A stretch of 64,000 bases of DNA from Nymphaea colorata (taxonomy: Eukaryota > Streptophyta > Magnoliopsida > Nymphaeales > Nymphaeaceae), in assembly GCF_008831285.2 (NCBI RefSeq), contig NC_045139.1:312501-376500 (forward strand), read 5' to 3'. Each line of letters starts with the position of its first letter. The stretch's first letter is position 1. The notes under the pieces were generated by a model. That model worked only from the letters and a program-made list of their open reading frames with translations. It was not told where the DNA came from and made no database searches. This document shows positions 1 to 12,227 of the stretch, piece after piece. The translations under genes were made by a program, and so were the position numbers.

Positions 1-87
1 TTGTTCAAAATGGTATAACGTCATATAGATTATATATATTCGTTCACCCATTACTATTGAACGTGGCAGGGTCGGTAATTTGCTTGT

Positions 88-648
88 GAGTTATTCCTGC
101 ACTAAAGAGGTTGAAGTTCTCAAAGAGCCAGCATAGTTAGACAAGGTCTGCTCCCTTGGCTAACGTAGCAGCTTTACATAACTCGAGTACAAACAAGGCC
201 TCTCCGATCTGCGGTTTAGCACTACGAAATATATATGAACAACGCACACTCATGACTATTTATTTCGTTGTTAATATATGTGCCATGATCTTGTACTGTC
301 ATTAGTATATATGGCGATGAAAGTGTAAGCTTCACACTGATAAAGCAAGAAGAAACATGTAAGCTTCACCGAGCCAGTTGTATAAATCACCGGATGACTT
401 GCTCTCGGTAGTACAAAGGGTACGCTTGTCCCATGGAGAATGTAGCCATTAATACAAGTCATGGGGTCATTGATTTATTGCCTGCTATGCATCTATTAAT
501 GCAAGTTGGAGAGTAAATTAAGGATTCGATACAAGTGATGGGGGCATTGATATATTGTCTGCTATAGATCTATTGCAGGTTGCAGAGTGAAAACGAGTAA
601 AAGATGTCCTCGTCAACTCTCTTATGTCTTCTCGACTGCAGACTCATC
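88..648 (+). repeat. Direct repeat, copy 1 (about 550 bp)
   Basis: This segment is repeated in the same orientation at about 2123-2662. Shared blocks include the run beginning CCTGCACTAAAGAGG at 97 and again near 2131, the CAAGGTCTGCTCCCT block, and the TTGCAGAGTGAAAACGAG block at about 580. The offset falls from about 2035 at the left to 2010 at the right, so the copies differ by small indels as well as substitutions. Similarity stops shortly after a shared GCAGACTCATC. It could be one of a pair of long terminal repeats or a local duplication. Confidence 0.85.
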
Positions 649-1515
649 ACCCCTGTCCATTTCCAATAGCAGAAGATGAATTTACCTATTTATCGGTCCA
701 TGCATGGTTTTGAATGTCAATTATCTCACGAGCGTGATTGTCATTACCACCCATCTTCTTTCTACTTATCAAAGTTTCATTAAGCTGTGGGAATATATGA
801 TCGTTTCGAGGAAAGGTTTTTGGGAAAAGGTAACACTCAAATTGCAAGACAGTGATATAACGTTCTCAGTGCTACCTTCTTCAGTTAATCTAGTATTTTG
901 GTTTCGCAGATTATGAACAGACAGCTCAAACACGAGTGCTCTTTGTGGAGCTAAGAAATCAAGCTAGACCATTAAGCTTCAGAAAAGTCACCATCAGTAA
1001 ACATTCCGTATAGGGGGCTTCGGCTCGCTTGGTAAACAAAAAGGTTGTCTTTATCAGTTATGGTTTGCCTATAGCAGGTACCAGTAGAAATTAGAAGCAG
1101 AAAATTAGAAACAAAAAAGTGACAAGCATAATCTACAGCAGCAGCAGCAGCAAAGTTGCATCAGACGGTTGTGTTTCGATGAGTTGCAGGTGTTGACCTT
1201 ACTCTCTTTTTAGTCCAATTATTTTATCTTTTCCTTTGTCCTTGGATCTATTCATAACTATTCTGCTTTCGATTGCAACGTGGTTTGAGACAAATGGAGC
1301 TCTTCCTATCTTCAGCCATTGGGGGCGGGCATTTAATCTGGCGAGTCAGATTTAGGGGTATACCACCACTCAACCTGGATCTGGCCCTCCAACTTTAAAT
1401 GGGTCAGGAAGCAGGAGCCCCTGCGGCTCTGCCACACACAAGTTCGATCTTGATACTCCCTACTCTTTTTCCCTTTCCATCGTAGACATTAACTCGGTCC
1501 TGAACCTTGAAGGGA

Positions 1516-1540
1516 GGACTAGGACTAGGACTAGGACTAG
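1516..1540 (+). repeat. Short GGACTA-type microsatellite
   Basis: About four units of the six-base motif GGACTA lie in tandem. This is a simple sequence repeat. It is not a match to the usual plant telomere unit. Confidence 0.7.
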
Positions 1541-2122
1541 CTATAGGTCATTGTCGATTCCAAGTGGTAGCTTCTTTTTTTTATTCCTTACAGAAGACAA
1601 GTTTCCCCAGCTTGCCAGTACTCACCTGCTCTGAACCTACTAATAAAGAAGCCTCAGAGTGTAACCATTCTGGGTGTGATCAGTGTTTCACCTACGTTAC
1701 GTGCTTCTTAGGTCCCATGATCCCTTCACGCGGCTGAATCAGAAAAATTTTATATTTTGCTGCAAGATGAAGCGAAAACAGTTAAATTTGGTTGCAATGT
1801 CAACTAATCAAGCTGCAGAAATTCGTCGGCAGTCTGATTCCGCATAAATTTTTACCGCGCCACTCGTGACAGACGGCTGGGCCGGATCTTAGAGAGGGAG
1901 ACAGAGAACAGTAGGAGTGACTGAAAGAACTTGCACCACCTGATGATCGTGTCGCTGCTGTCGGTGGCAGCTGTTAAGATGACTGAAAGAACGTTTCTAC
2001 CCTGAGGCTTTAATTCGCCTGCTATATTTTAAACCAGCTTGGTGAATAGGTTGTTTACAGTATTACTCACACATCACTTGGCTTGTAGAAGCTCATACAT
2101 GTCTTTAGCCGCATGCTTAACT

Positions 2123-2662
2123 GAGTTATCCCTGCACTAAAGAGGTTGAAGTTCTCGAGGATCCAATTTGATTAAACAAGGTCTGCTCCCTCAGCTTCAC
2201 GTAGCAGCCTTACATATCTCGAGTGCAAGTCAGGCCGATCCGATCTGTGGTTTAGCACTACGAAATATGAACCACGCACCATCATTTTATTTCTTTGTTA
2301 TTATATATGCCATTACCTTGTACTGTCATTAGTACATATGACGACGAAACCGTCAACAAACCAAGCAGAAACATGTAAATTTCACCAAGTCAATTGTATA
2401 AATCGGCGGATGACTTTCTCTCGGTAGTACAAAATACAAATGGTACACATGTCCCATGGAGAATCAACAAGTGATGGGGTCATTGATATATTGCCTGCTA
2501 TTGATCTATTAATGCAAGTTGCAGAGTAAAAGGAGTCGATGCATGTGATGGGGGCATTGATAGATTGTCTGCCATAGATCTATTGCAGGTTGCAGAGTGA
2601 AAACGAGTAAAAGATGTCCTCGTCCACTATCTGATGTCTCCTCCACTGCAGACTCATCGGCC
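2123..2662 (+). repeat. Direct repeat, copy 2
   Basis: This is the second copy of the repeat at 88-648, in the same orientation and about 2 kb downstream. The roughly 1.5 kb between the copies contains no recognisable gag or pol frame. If the pair are LTRs, the element is non-autonomous or decayed. Confidence 0.85.
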
Positions 2663-4420
2663 CAAAATGAAAGTCGATCTCAACCGTTCAGTAGAGATGC
2701 ACTAAACACCATTGACAGTACAACATCAGCGTCTGTAAAATCTTTCGTGGGACCGACATGCAGCACAAGGGGTCTCACCGGTGGTGGTGGTGCTCTTTGG
2801 TCTGTTCAATATCGTCCTGCATTAACAGTAGAATTGAGGGGGCCCGATATCACCGCCGGTACCCCTGCCGAAATCTCTTTTGAGCAATAAATCGTCTGCA
2901 ATATTATAATTAGAAAATGACACTTTGATCTGCAGCTAAACTAACTCTCCAACATGTCAATGTCTCCGCAGGAAAGGTGCTAAGCATCTATACACCTTGG
3001 TTACACCGACACCCACTTTAGTTTGAGCTTTGGTATGATCAGAGTCTAGCCATGGTTAAAAGCAATAATTTTGCCGCAACTTGGATCTTTCCCCAAGGAT
3101 GCAGCTGAGTACTTGTTAATGTCCTCTAACAACTGCTGTTCAAGTTAATTAAAACTTGTATCAATCTTTTCACTATCTGTGAACCGTATTGATCAAGAGG
3201 TGCATTTTCTGGCGAAGAGAAGAAAGAATGCCAAAACGACGCCCAAGTACTGGACACAGTAATCCACTTATAAACTGTGATCGTAATGAAGAAAAGACCG
3301 ATGATGACAAAAATGGTGGGCCGGCGCTGCTTTCTTTCTAAGACCAACTTGAAGCTTGTGAACAAATGTGATGCCGACAGAGGGCCGTGTTGGCCACTTC
3401 TTTATCTGGATCCGCATGTCATGCCGTGCAATCATGCACACTGCCCTCTGCAGTTCACAATACCAACCTCCCGATTGCAAACGATGGTTCACTGTGGCGT
3501 GAATTGCTCCTACTGCAGCTTGATGCCATGAAAAAGATGGAGAGAAAGAGGGCGCTGGTAAGGTTCAACCAAATTATATGACTTCGTTTTCTTCTTGCCT
3601 GACTTTGTCAGTGGAAAAGACTATCAATTGACCCATGATAATTGCTCACTTTCCCGTGTCTGTTAAGAAAATAATATGCTGATTACTTTTTAGGGTCCAT
3701 CCTTGACGACCGAAAATCTGTGAGGTTCCTTTTTTTGAGGGGGAAGGACCAATTCTTTTGTCATGGGGCATGCACATAGACACTACCGATCGTGCCAACA
3801 AGATATCACGTGTTTGAAACCTATATATAACGTTGTACATTTTGGATGGATCGTCGCAATGCCGAAGTTAGATTTACCTCTTAGTCTTAGGCCCCAGTTC
3901 GTCTTTATATCATGAAGAGATTATCACTTAGCTTGTGTCACTGATAATCTAGAAAACGGGTCAGATTTCCCTGCCCTCGATAAAATGAGAAAAACAGTTC
4001 TTGTTATATTCATTGCTGATTTTGAAGATCCAATTGCTTTGACTTGTGACGCACCTCCCCTGATCAAAGGCAATACACGCCCATCGTTTCAATACCAGCA
4101 AATGGCTAATTAAGTCTGTGTTATGTATAGAGTGCACTAGGTTTGTTTATTTTATTGTCATTTTTGAATCTAATTTGCTCTCGAACTCACCCCAGGGCTG
4201 AGAGACTTAGTTGCTTGCTTGAGTTGCAAAGACCCTAAAGCTGTTGCCCCACACTGTTAGGGCCATAGCATGTGTCGGCGAGAGCAAGAGTCTAGCGCCC
4301 GCGAACTGGCTGCATAACAGTTACTGGCCCACCTAAAACTGCACCGAGTTGGTCCATTTGAACACCTCTTTATGAATGTAAAATGCCACCATTGCTATCA
4401 TTCATTCTTTTTTTGTTCAT

Positions 4421-4490
4421 TTATCAACATTGGTAGCTTAGTGTAAGGTTTTGAGTTATCAACATTGGTAGCTTAGTATAAGGTTTTGAG
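4421..4490 (+). repeat. Two-unit 35-bp tandem repeat
   Basis: Two adjacent 35-bp units, each starting TTATCAACATTGG and ending AAGGTTTTGAG, differ at a single base that I can see (GTGTAAGG against GTATAAGG). It looks like a recent slippage-type duplication immediately left of the dispersed repeat at 4521-4694. Confidence 0.9.
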
Positions 4491-4520
4491 AGACGTATAT
4501 GAAGTCCCATGTGGTAGGTG

Positions 4521-4694
4521 AACTAGAGGCAGAGGCACATATGGGTTGCCCACACCAGCCCTTCGAGGGGTTTTTATTTTCAATTAATATTGTAAATATT
4601 TGGTCTGCTGTGTATATAAGTGCCCGTTTGAATGTAAAAATCTGTGACGGTTGCTCCCTTCCCACCCAAGAAATTTTTTCTAGCTCCGCCACTG
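4521..4694. repeat. Short dispersed repeat, copy A
   Basis: This segment of about 174 bp has one edge at AACTAGAGGCAGAGGCAC and ends with TAGCTCCGCCACTG. The same order of blocks recurs at 48325-48476: a CACACCAGCC block, an ATTTTAT/TTAAT AT-rich core and an AAATTT-CT-GGCTC-GCCA end. It has no coding capacity. A non-autonomous transposon fragment is the likeliest identity, but I cannot name the family. Confidence 0.6.
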
Positions 4695-6854
4695 AAATAG
4701 TCCAAGCTTAGCTTCGGGTGACTTGAATTAGCTATAGCACTTGGTGGGCACTTGATACATGCCAGAACTTTTTCTGGGTCACACTACACAGGTGAAATTT
4801 TTGCCGCTGATGCACCCCTTCCGCTTTGCATCACACACGGTGAAATCTTTCTTGAAGAATTCAACCCACCTTACTAAACTGAAAATCTTCGAAACAGGAC
4901 CAGCCCTGAGAGATCTGACTATTGTTTCAGAGACTGTCTTATGCCATCAAACGCCTCCTTAGGAGCTAATGAAATTATAGGTCTGAATATGCGTAATCTT
5001 TTTGCTGCACCACGTTTGAGTACTGTTCTCCATTTTAGATAATCTGAACCGTCCCTAGCTACTTGAAGCTTCCCAAACCTTCGATATTGTACATCTCCAT
5101 TTTTACCCGTTCACGTGAGCCCATCATTCACGCCACTAAACGGGACCCTCACCCGCCCGCAGATACATCATCTACGGAGAAGGCTGTGAAGAAGAAAAGC
5201 AAATAAATTTATCTTCAGCGTGGTCATCTGAATTTCAGTGAGGACTGGCTACGTATATGTGTTTTCGATCGACGGTTGGTAACCACTGGATTGACGGCTA
5301 GCAAAGCAGATCGTTCACGTGCGGTCGGTGCCCAATCGCTGTCCTCGAATCCCCGCTGTCAATCCCGGCATTCCGGGAGGTATTTTCCGCCATTGGAGAG
5401 ACGGAAGCGAGCTCGTGAGACCACCTTTTCGTATTTTATAATCAAGGCCTCCATCTCGATCCTCCACTGCGGTGCTGCTATGCAAGTGACCTGGTGTTTG
5501 GTGGACTAACCATGTCGTTCCGGCTCCTTGTTCCTCCCCCATCCTGCTTTGAAGAAATGGAGTTAGAAACAGCGATTATGAATTCACAGAGACGGCAGAA
5601 TATGAAAATAAGCATTTAACGGCTGCCGAGGATGTGAATTTGACAGATCATAAACTGAACGAACTACTTAAAAGAAAAGGATCTGGGCAGGTTGCTCAAC
5701 CAACCCCATGGCTTGAATCTAATGAAAAAAAGGAAAAAAAAATGCCATTTTCAACTTTCAACAGTACCACCCTCCTCCTCCTCCTCCTCCCCTATCCGTG
5801 TTTTGTGGTGCAAGAAAAAGTAGCTTGCTTTACTCGTATATTCATACATAAATATTCATAAGATATAAATGTCTTGGACTAAATAAATATGAAAACTGAT
5901 TCTTAATTGTCCGATCAAGTTGATTGATGACTACCAAGTTATCACATATAAAAACATTTCCAATTAATAATGTATAAATTCACATAGCTTTTATGTTCAC
6001 TTATAAAGATTGGTCATGTTTATGTTTATTTATTTTCCAAAAGTTGGTGTATGGTTCATTGAATTTCCAGTTAGTTAGGCACCCCTAACATGGCCATTCA
6101 CGCCGCTTGTCACGCTATGCTCCAACCAAGCATATAAGAGGGCCTACTGTTTTTCTCTATGATCTTATGTAGAGAGAAAATTCTCTACGGAAGCATTACT
6201 TTCTTACACCCGCACCGTTCGTGTACCATGGTGTTTTTTCTTACAAAAGAGTCTAAAGAGACAGGAACTTTCGTGCACGCCATTAGTTCTGGTAGTAGAT
6301 ATACAACATCCTGGAAATTGATTCGGTCGATTTTTAGAAAAGCCAATATCTCGATTATTTTGACAATTTACATTACCATCCGACAGCAATTGGAACTAAA
6401 TTACATTAGCCTTTTGAAAGAGAGCAGATTGCCTGACCTTGCGTTACTTTTTTGAAATGAATTACAGTCTATTCTGCTCATATTTCATGATAGATGGTAC
6501 AGCTGAGCATTGTTGTTTGTATGGAGAACCATTGAATGAATGAGAATAGCTGAAGGTGAGAATATAGTTACCACTTTAAGAAAAAGAGATTTGGCAGAAG
6601 ATCAAATCTTCTTTCCCTTTCAAAGCCAATGATCTAGTGCCTTTCGATCGCCTTCGAGGATTTATGACTCCTATGAACTCGTTCCTGTAAAATTACTGCC
6701 ATGGCAAACTATTTTTACCATTTTTGGCTAAGGTTCTCAGGACCAAGGATCCAAGTATGTGGTGGCCCTCTTTCTTATAGGTGAAAATCTGTTGGTGCAC
6801 TGAGAATTAAATGAAAAAACCATTTTCAAGTCATTTTTAATAATTTATGTGGAG

Positions 6855-6940
6855 GAGGAGGAGAAAGGGGAGATGGGGAAAGGCAAGGATGGGAGGAGGA
6901 GAAAGGGGAGATGGGGAAAGGCAAGGATGGGAGGAGGAGA
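6855..6940 (+). repeat. Purine-rich 38-bp tandem repeat
   Basis: A 38-bp unit containing GAGAAAGGGGAGATGGGG and GGCAAGGATGGGAGGAG occurs twice in succession inside a GGA-rich tract. The strong purine/pyrimidine strand asymmetry makes it a low-complexity tract rather than coding sequence. Confidence 0.85.
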
Positions 6941-8164
6941 CAACGGAACATGGGAGGCTTATGTTCAGGAAATGGAACATGGAAAAGCACATGCCCCTCT
7001 TAATTGGTAGCTACAATGACCAACAACTACGCGAGTTCATGACAAGTGGCTTCAGAATGGCCCTTCCTTCTTGTGCTTTTATCTACAATGACAATCCTGC
7101 TTTTTGTTATCCGTTTTCTTCTTTATAAAGGGCCAGCCTCTTGCTCCAGTCTGAAAAGCAGGGTGTCCAAGTATCTGAAATTTCTCTGGTAGTTGATTAA
7201 CTAGCTGTTGTTTTTCAGAAAACTGCCAGAGTGTGGCTCAATCTGATTCTACATAACTCGGGAAAACGTTTTAGTTAAATCATAAACGAAATGTAATGGC
7301 AATATTGACTGGTCCTATTGATGTGGTTCCTTTGTCTTAAACTATGGACGCATTGGTTGAATTCTGCTTTATTTTATTAGCCATTAGTTGCATTGGGATG
7401 TAGCTACGCCAAGCCATGATAAAAAAACAAATCACCGATGCCGACATGCAGTTCCTGCGGAGGAAGCAAGAGATGGAATCTTATTCCTACCGTCCGTTCT
7501 TCACGGCCTTTTTTGAATTATTTTCTGCTATTCTCAATTTTCTTGGTTCTGAATATGTTTCTTCAGTTCTCGACTCTTGAAACAGCCAAGATGCAATGAT
7601 TGCATCACTGTTTTCATGCCACCTCGGTGAAACTGAAAGTTTAATTACTAAAATTTAAAATTTATAATGCAGTGGAGAGCACCAAATCCTACACAAATCT
7701 TTCCTCAATTATGAAAGGGCCAACAACTAGCCATTAATAAATGGCATAAAACATGTGGCAGCCTATTGTATATGCAGAATCTGACCGGTGCTGGACCCGG
7801 TAAATGGGAGAGCCGTTCACTGATTCTTACTCGTGATGAAACCAGCAGGAAGGTCAATCTCTCAAATCCAAGACAGATGGACATTGCTTGTCCGTCCAAT
7901 GAAGCCAAGGTTTTACTGTTAGATCTCTCGGTGTTAGATGCTACAGAACAACTCATGTGATGGCCATCAGTGTTTTCAGCTTTTACCTTGTTACTCAAAG
8001 TATGCCATTTGATGTGGAGCCATTTTTTTGACTTCAAGAGAAAAGCAACCGACACCAGACAAGCTCATGTGGGGCACAGGAAAAGCCCGGCGTCAGACCA
8101 TGTTGGCAATTACTGTTTGGTAATAACCCATCAGAGGAGTGGGGGGAGGGGGGATCATGAGCTC

Positions 8165-8172
8165 TATTTATA
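8165..8172 (+). promoter_or_regulatory. Probable TATA box of the mannanase gene
   Basis: TATTTATA lies about 130 bp upstream of the ATG at 8297. The following sequence reads as a typical short plant leader. No other TATA-like element closer to the ATG fits as well. Transcription would be expected to start about 30 bp downstream. Confidence 0.5.
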
Positions 8173-8296
8173 CTCCGAAGAACTGATCTTCCATTCTACT
8201 GTCCACCATCTGATCACATTCAACACCTTTAGGAGATAAATCCCATTCTTCTGAAGGCCTTGTGAATCAGAAGGAAGGGAGGAAACTTTCTGAAGG

Positions 8297-8933
8297 ATGA
8301 AGCATCTGCCTTTGATATTTCTTCTGCTTTTGCTGTTGGTACAGAAGAATGGGGTTCCCGCTGAGGCGCAGAAAGATTTTGTTAGGATTAGAGGGTTGCA
8401 TTTTGTGATAAATGGATACCCATTTTATGCCAATGGGTTCAACGCTTACTGGTTGATGTATGTGGCCTCAGACCCTTCTCAGAGGGGTAAGGTTACCTCT
8501 GCATTTCAGCAGGCGTCTAGCCATGGTTTGACAGTGGCAAGAACATGGGCTTTCAGTGATGGTGGGTATGGAGCACTGCAGTACTCTCCTGGTGTTTATA
8601 ATGAGCAAATGTTCAGGGTAAACCTTCTATATTGAGCTATCGGCTTCTTTCCCCTCTTCTTCCTCTCTGTCTAAGTTTCTTCTTGGTTTTTCTTCATGGT
8701 ATCATCTACAACGTTGCGAACTTTGATGCAGGGGTTGGATTTTGTTGTTTCTGAGGCAAGAAGGTATGGAATCAAGCTGATTTTGAGTCTAGCCAACAAC
8801 TATGACAGCTTTGGAGGGAAGAAGCAGTATGTCTCGTGGGCGAGAAATCAGGGGCAGTATTTAAGCTCTGATGATGATTTCTTTAGGAACCCAGTTGTTA
8901 AAGGATATTACAAGAACCATGTTACGGTATCTG

Positions 8934-8985
<52 letters not shown>

Positions 8986-11900
8986 ATCTATCTCCGTTGT
9001 TCATTCATCCGTTACTGCTGAATTTGCAGAGGGTACTCACAAGGGTCAACAGCATAACTGGAGTTGCTTATAAGGATGACCCGACAATCTTTGCATGGGA
9101 GCTAATGAACGAACCGAGATGCACAAGTGACAACTCCGGCGCAACTGTTCAGGTATTCATCAGTCATTTCCCATAACGCCAGTTTTCTTTTATCATCACC
9201 CATTTCCAGTTTCATTCCTTCTTTGAATTCTTTGATCAGATGCAAAACCACTTGAAAACAAAGTTTAATTAGTCATTGATGCAAGAAGTCACTTTCCTTT
9301 CTCCTTCTAATGGCAGGAAAGCAAGGGTTCTTTTTTTCTTTTACCACACTTTGTTCTAATTGTCGGTTGCTTTGTCCAAGCTGCTTCCTTTGCTTATGGA
9401 GAAGCGCACCTGAATGTTGAACTGTAGACTTCCTTTTCAACTTTGAAGCTTCAAGCCGACGGTTTTGGCCGATTTAACACACTAGAGCCTTTGCAATCCA
9501 TTTACGCATTTATTTGGTTACTCCTTGATAACACAAAAGAGTACTCTCTTCCTTTCTCAGTACAAAAAATGGCAACACCAGCCGCTAGAAGCTGAACTTT
9601 TGTGGCCTTTAAATTCCATTGAGTTTTTTTTATTCTGAAAATATCGTGCTTTGTTTGCATAACTTTTTCAAGGATGAAGGAAACCGCTAGAGTTTCGAGG
9701 AAATAACTTTGTAGTTTGTTGTGGAAACGAGCAGCTAAATATAAATTTTGAAATTTGAGCATGATGTTAGTAAAACTTAATTTTGAATAATTGTTGATCC
9801 TTGAAAACATTAAAAAAAAGTTCCTGTTTGGACACTGGGACTGCTTTTCCTTTTCTACCCAATGTCGCCTTTCTTGGGCAAGCTATGCTCCTTTTTTCTA
9901 GATAAATAAAGAAATCCCACCGACACATAAATTTGGATGTTGGGTAGCGCGATATGTTACAGATTTGGTAACTTCACTTCCTGCTCTAATGGAGTCTCTG
10001 CGACTGGTGTCAGTATCAATCCAGTGTCGGCCAGTCAGCCGCAAATAGGAATTATGAAAATATTAGCATCTTTGTTTCATCAAATATTAGAAACATTTAT
10101 TAGTTTATTCTGAGTAGAAAGAATGCGAAGCCAACGGATGCTGACGACACTGGTCTTCGTCTCTATTGGGGAGGCATCAGTAAATCGACATTTTTCAACT
10201 CATTGTTGAACGACAAAAAAATAGCGTTGCTTGACTTTGCTTTCGAGGGAAGATTTTGGTCCTCATTGGCCGCAATCATCGGGAATCATGACTCTGCTCT
10301 TCCCGTGGACAATGTCTTTTCCACACTTGTTTCGTTTTCTTTTGCTTTTCTATTAGGCCACGGGAAACGCTTTTGGCCAACTGCTATCGATCAAGATGGA
10401 TGGGTGAAAGCCACTGGCTTCAATCTTGGCTGATCATTTTCTTAGAAGAAAACATATGTGAACAGTTTAATTGACTGTCAGGAATCGTTTCGATTATAGT
10501 GGGTAGCTGAAATGCGTGTGAAGCCGGAGATGGGTCTGCACTAAAAGCAGATTTTGTATGTTCTTTTCTTCTTGGTCAGGCATTATGTATGGCGCATGGA
10601 CATCCACCTGGTTGGTCCGGTGCACTAACTCTTGAACCCACTTAGTTCATTGTTAATTGTCTACGCTCAGGTCTAATATATCTGGGCTCTGATCCTCGTG
10701 CCTGAGCTTCTAAACGCACACTTGCTGTTTCTCTGACTTTCTCTTTGGCCGTTTCGTTTGAATAGGCATGGATTACAGAAATGGCAGCTCATGTGAAATC
10801 CATTGACCGCAACCACCTGCTGGAAGCTGGAATCGAGGGCTTCTATGGGCCCTCCTCACCTAGGAGGTGGCAGTTCAACGCAGGCGTCCAAGTTGGAACA
10901 GATTTCATCAGAAACAATCAAGTTCCGGGCATAGACTTTGCGACGGTTCACTCGTATCCTGACATATGGTGAGACCCTAGGTTCCATTAAGCTGCTAACT
11001 ACTAACCTTGACAAACGAAGTTTTTGAAACTTGCTCAAAAGATAGGTCTTCTTAAAGCAAACCATTAACTGTGTGCAAAAGAAATGTTGTTTTATTACCT
11101 ATAGGAAAATAAGAAGATGCCACTTGACCGGCAAAGAACCCTGATAGTTGGTATCAAGGATGAAAAAGACCTCTCATTTAATTTTTATTTTTTGAAACTT
11201 TTAAGTGTCCCCAAGTCTTTTGGGTTCATGCTTATCCAATATGGTGGTGGAAAATTTGTATCTTCTGCCCCTTGTTTGATATGTTTGGTTCAATCCTCTT
11301 GCGCTTATTTCGTTTTCAATAAATGAGAAATTATTGAGCTAATAATTTGCGTCTTGTGATTGCTAACTTCCACCAAATCTGGATAAGAGTTCATGCCCCG
11401 TGGAGCCAGATGGGTGCGATTTGCATTCAATCTTCTGGTCGTAGGTTGAGCCCAGTGGGGAATGGAACGGGCTCGGTTCATGTTTCCGTTATCAGTTCTG
11501 CCTTGATAGGCCACAATTGGAACCACAGGCTAACGAGTCCAAGTACCAAATTTTATATATATATATGAACATCAAACAAGAGCCCTTTTTTCTGAAGATT
11601 TCCCTAAAACATTGAATGTGTTATGTTTAAGTAGCTGGGAATAACCTTAGCTATGGTATCATGATGGTTTCGTCGACTGACAAAACCAGTATCTTGGTAT
11701 TTTCAGTATATTGCAATAGTTTATTTTGGCAAATTCCAGTATCATGATTTTTTGCAATTTGTGTGTTCAGGCTGGAGAATTCAGGTGACGCAGCCCAGTT
11801 CTCCTTTTTGAACAACTGGTTGGATGCCCACATTCAAGACGCACAGAATGTCCTGAGAAAGCCGCTTTACTTTGCAGAGTTTGGCATATCGAGCAGGAAG

Positions 11901-12227
11901 TCGGGCTACAGTGTTGACAAGAGGAACAGAATAATGCAAATGGTTTACGGCAAAATATATGCCTCTGCGAGAAGCGGCGGGTCCGGTGCAGGTGGGCTCT
12001 TCTGGCAGTTGCTTGCGCCCGGAATGGACTCCTACAGAGATGGGTATGAGATTGTTCTGAATGAAGACCCCTCAACTTCCAATCTCATTGCTCAGCAGTC
12101 TTACAGACTCAAGCAGTTCAGCAGATTGCTCGCCAGAGATATAAATGTCAGGAGGTGGAACAGAGCACAGGCCCTCAGAAGAGCCTGGTGGTCCAGCAGA
12201 TCAAAAGTTGGTAGGCCGGGTAAGTGA
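8297..12227 (+). CDS. MAN: Mannan endo-1,4-beta-mannosidase (GH5, secreted)
   Basis: The enzyme hydrolyses internal beta-1,4 linkages of cell-wall mannans, galactomannans and glucomannans, and acts in the apoplast. Exons by hand: 8297-8617, 8732-8926, 9030-9152, 10766-10968 and 11771-12227. All introns are GT-AG and all phases fit, giving 432 aa, the usual plant MAN length. Residues 1 to about 24 form a signal peptide with a run of leucines and a likely cut after VPAEA. The GH5 acid/base Glu is E200 in WELMNEPRC, encoded by exon 3. The nucleophile Glu is E317 in FAEFG, encoded by exon 5. Family landmarks [23 protein letters not shown] and FWQLL are present. Intron 2 carries a TC/TA microsatellite, and intron 3 is 1.6 kb. 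The next gene, the AGPase large subunit, is convergent. The exact MAN paralogue cannot be decided here. Confidence 0.96.
8935..8986 (+). repeat. (TC)n(TA)n microsatellite in mannanase intron 2
   Basis: A TC run passes directly into a TA run of about 15 units, then a few CTAT units. It fills almost half of the 103-bp intron 2 (8927-9029), between the donor GTATCT and the acceptor TTTGCAG. Confidence 0.95.

Larger units (their letters stand above)
1..8164. other. Gene-free 5' region of the window
   Basis: I see no coding exon here that I can support. The open frames are short and carry no recognisable motif. The stretch holds a two-copy direct repeat of about 550 bp, a short dispersed repeat at 4521-4694, a 35-bp tandem repeat near 4.4 kb, a 38-bp purine-rich tandem repeat near 6.9 kb and an AT-rich stretch around 5.8-6.1 kb. 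A moderately GC-rich patch at about 5.1-5.5 kb shows no recognisable exon. The last few hundred bases probably hold the promoter of the mannanase gene that starts at 8297. Confidence 0.6.

Noticed and set aside
2597-2890. 97-codon Ser/Thr-rich frame
   Set aside because: It starts inside the repeat copy, has no ATG consensus or domain, and is not kept in the other repeat copy.
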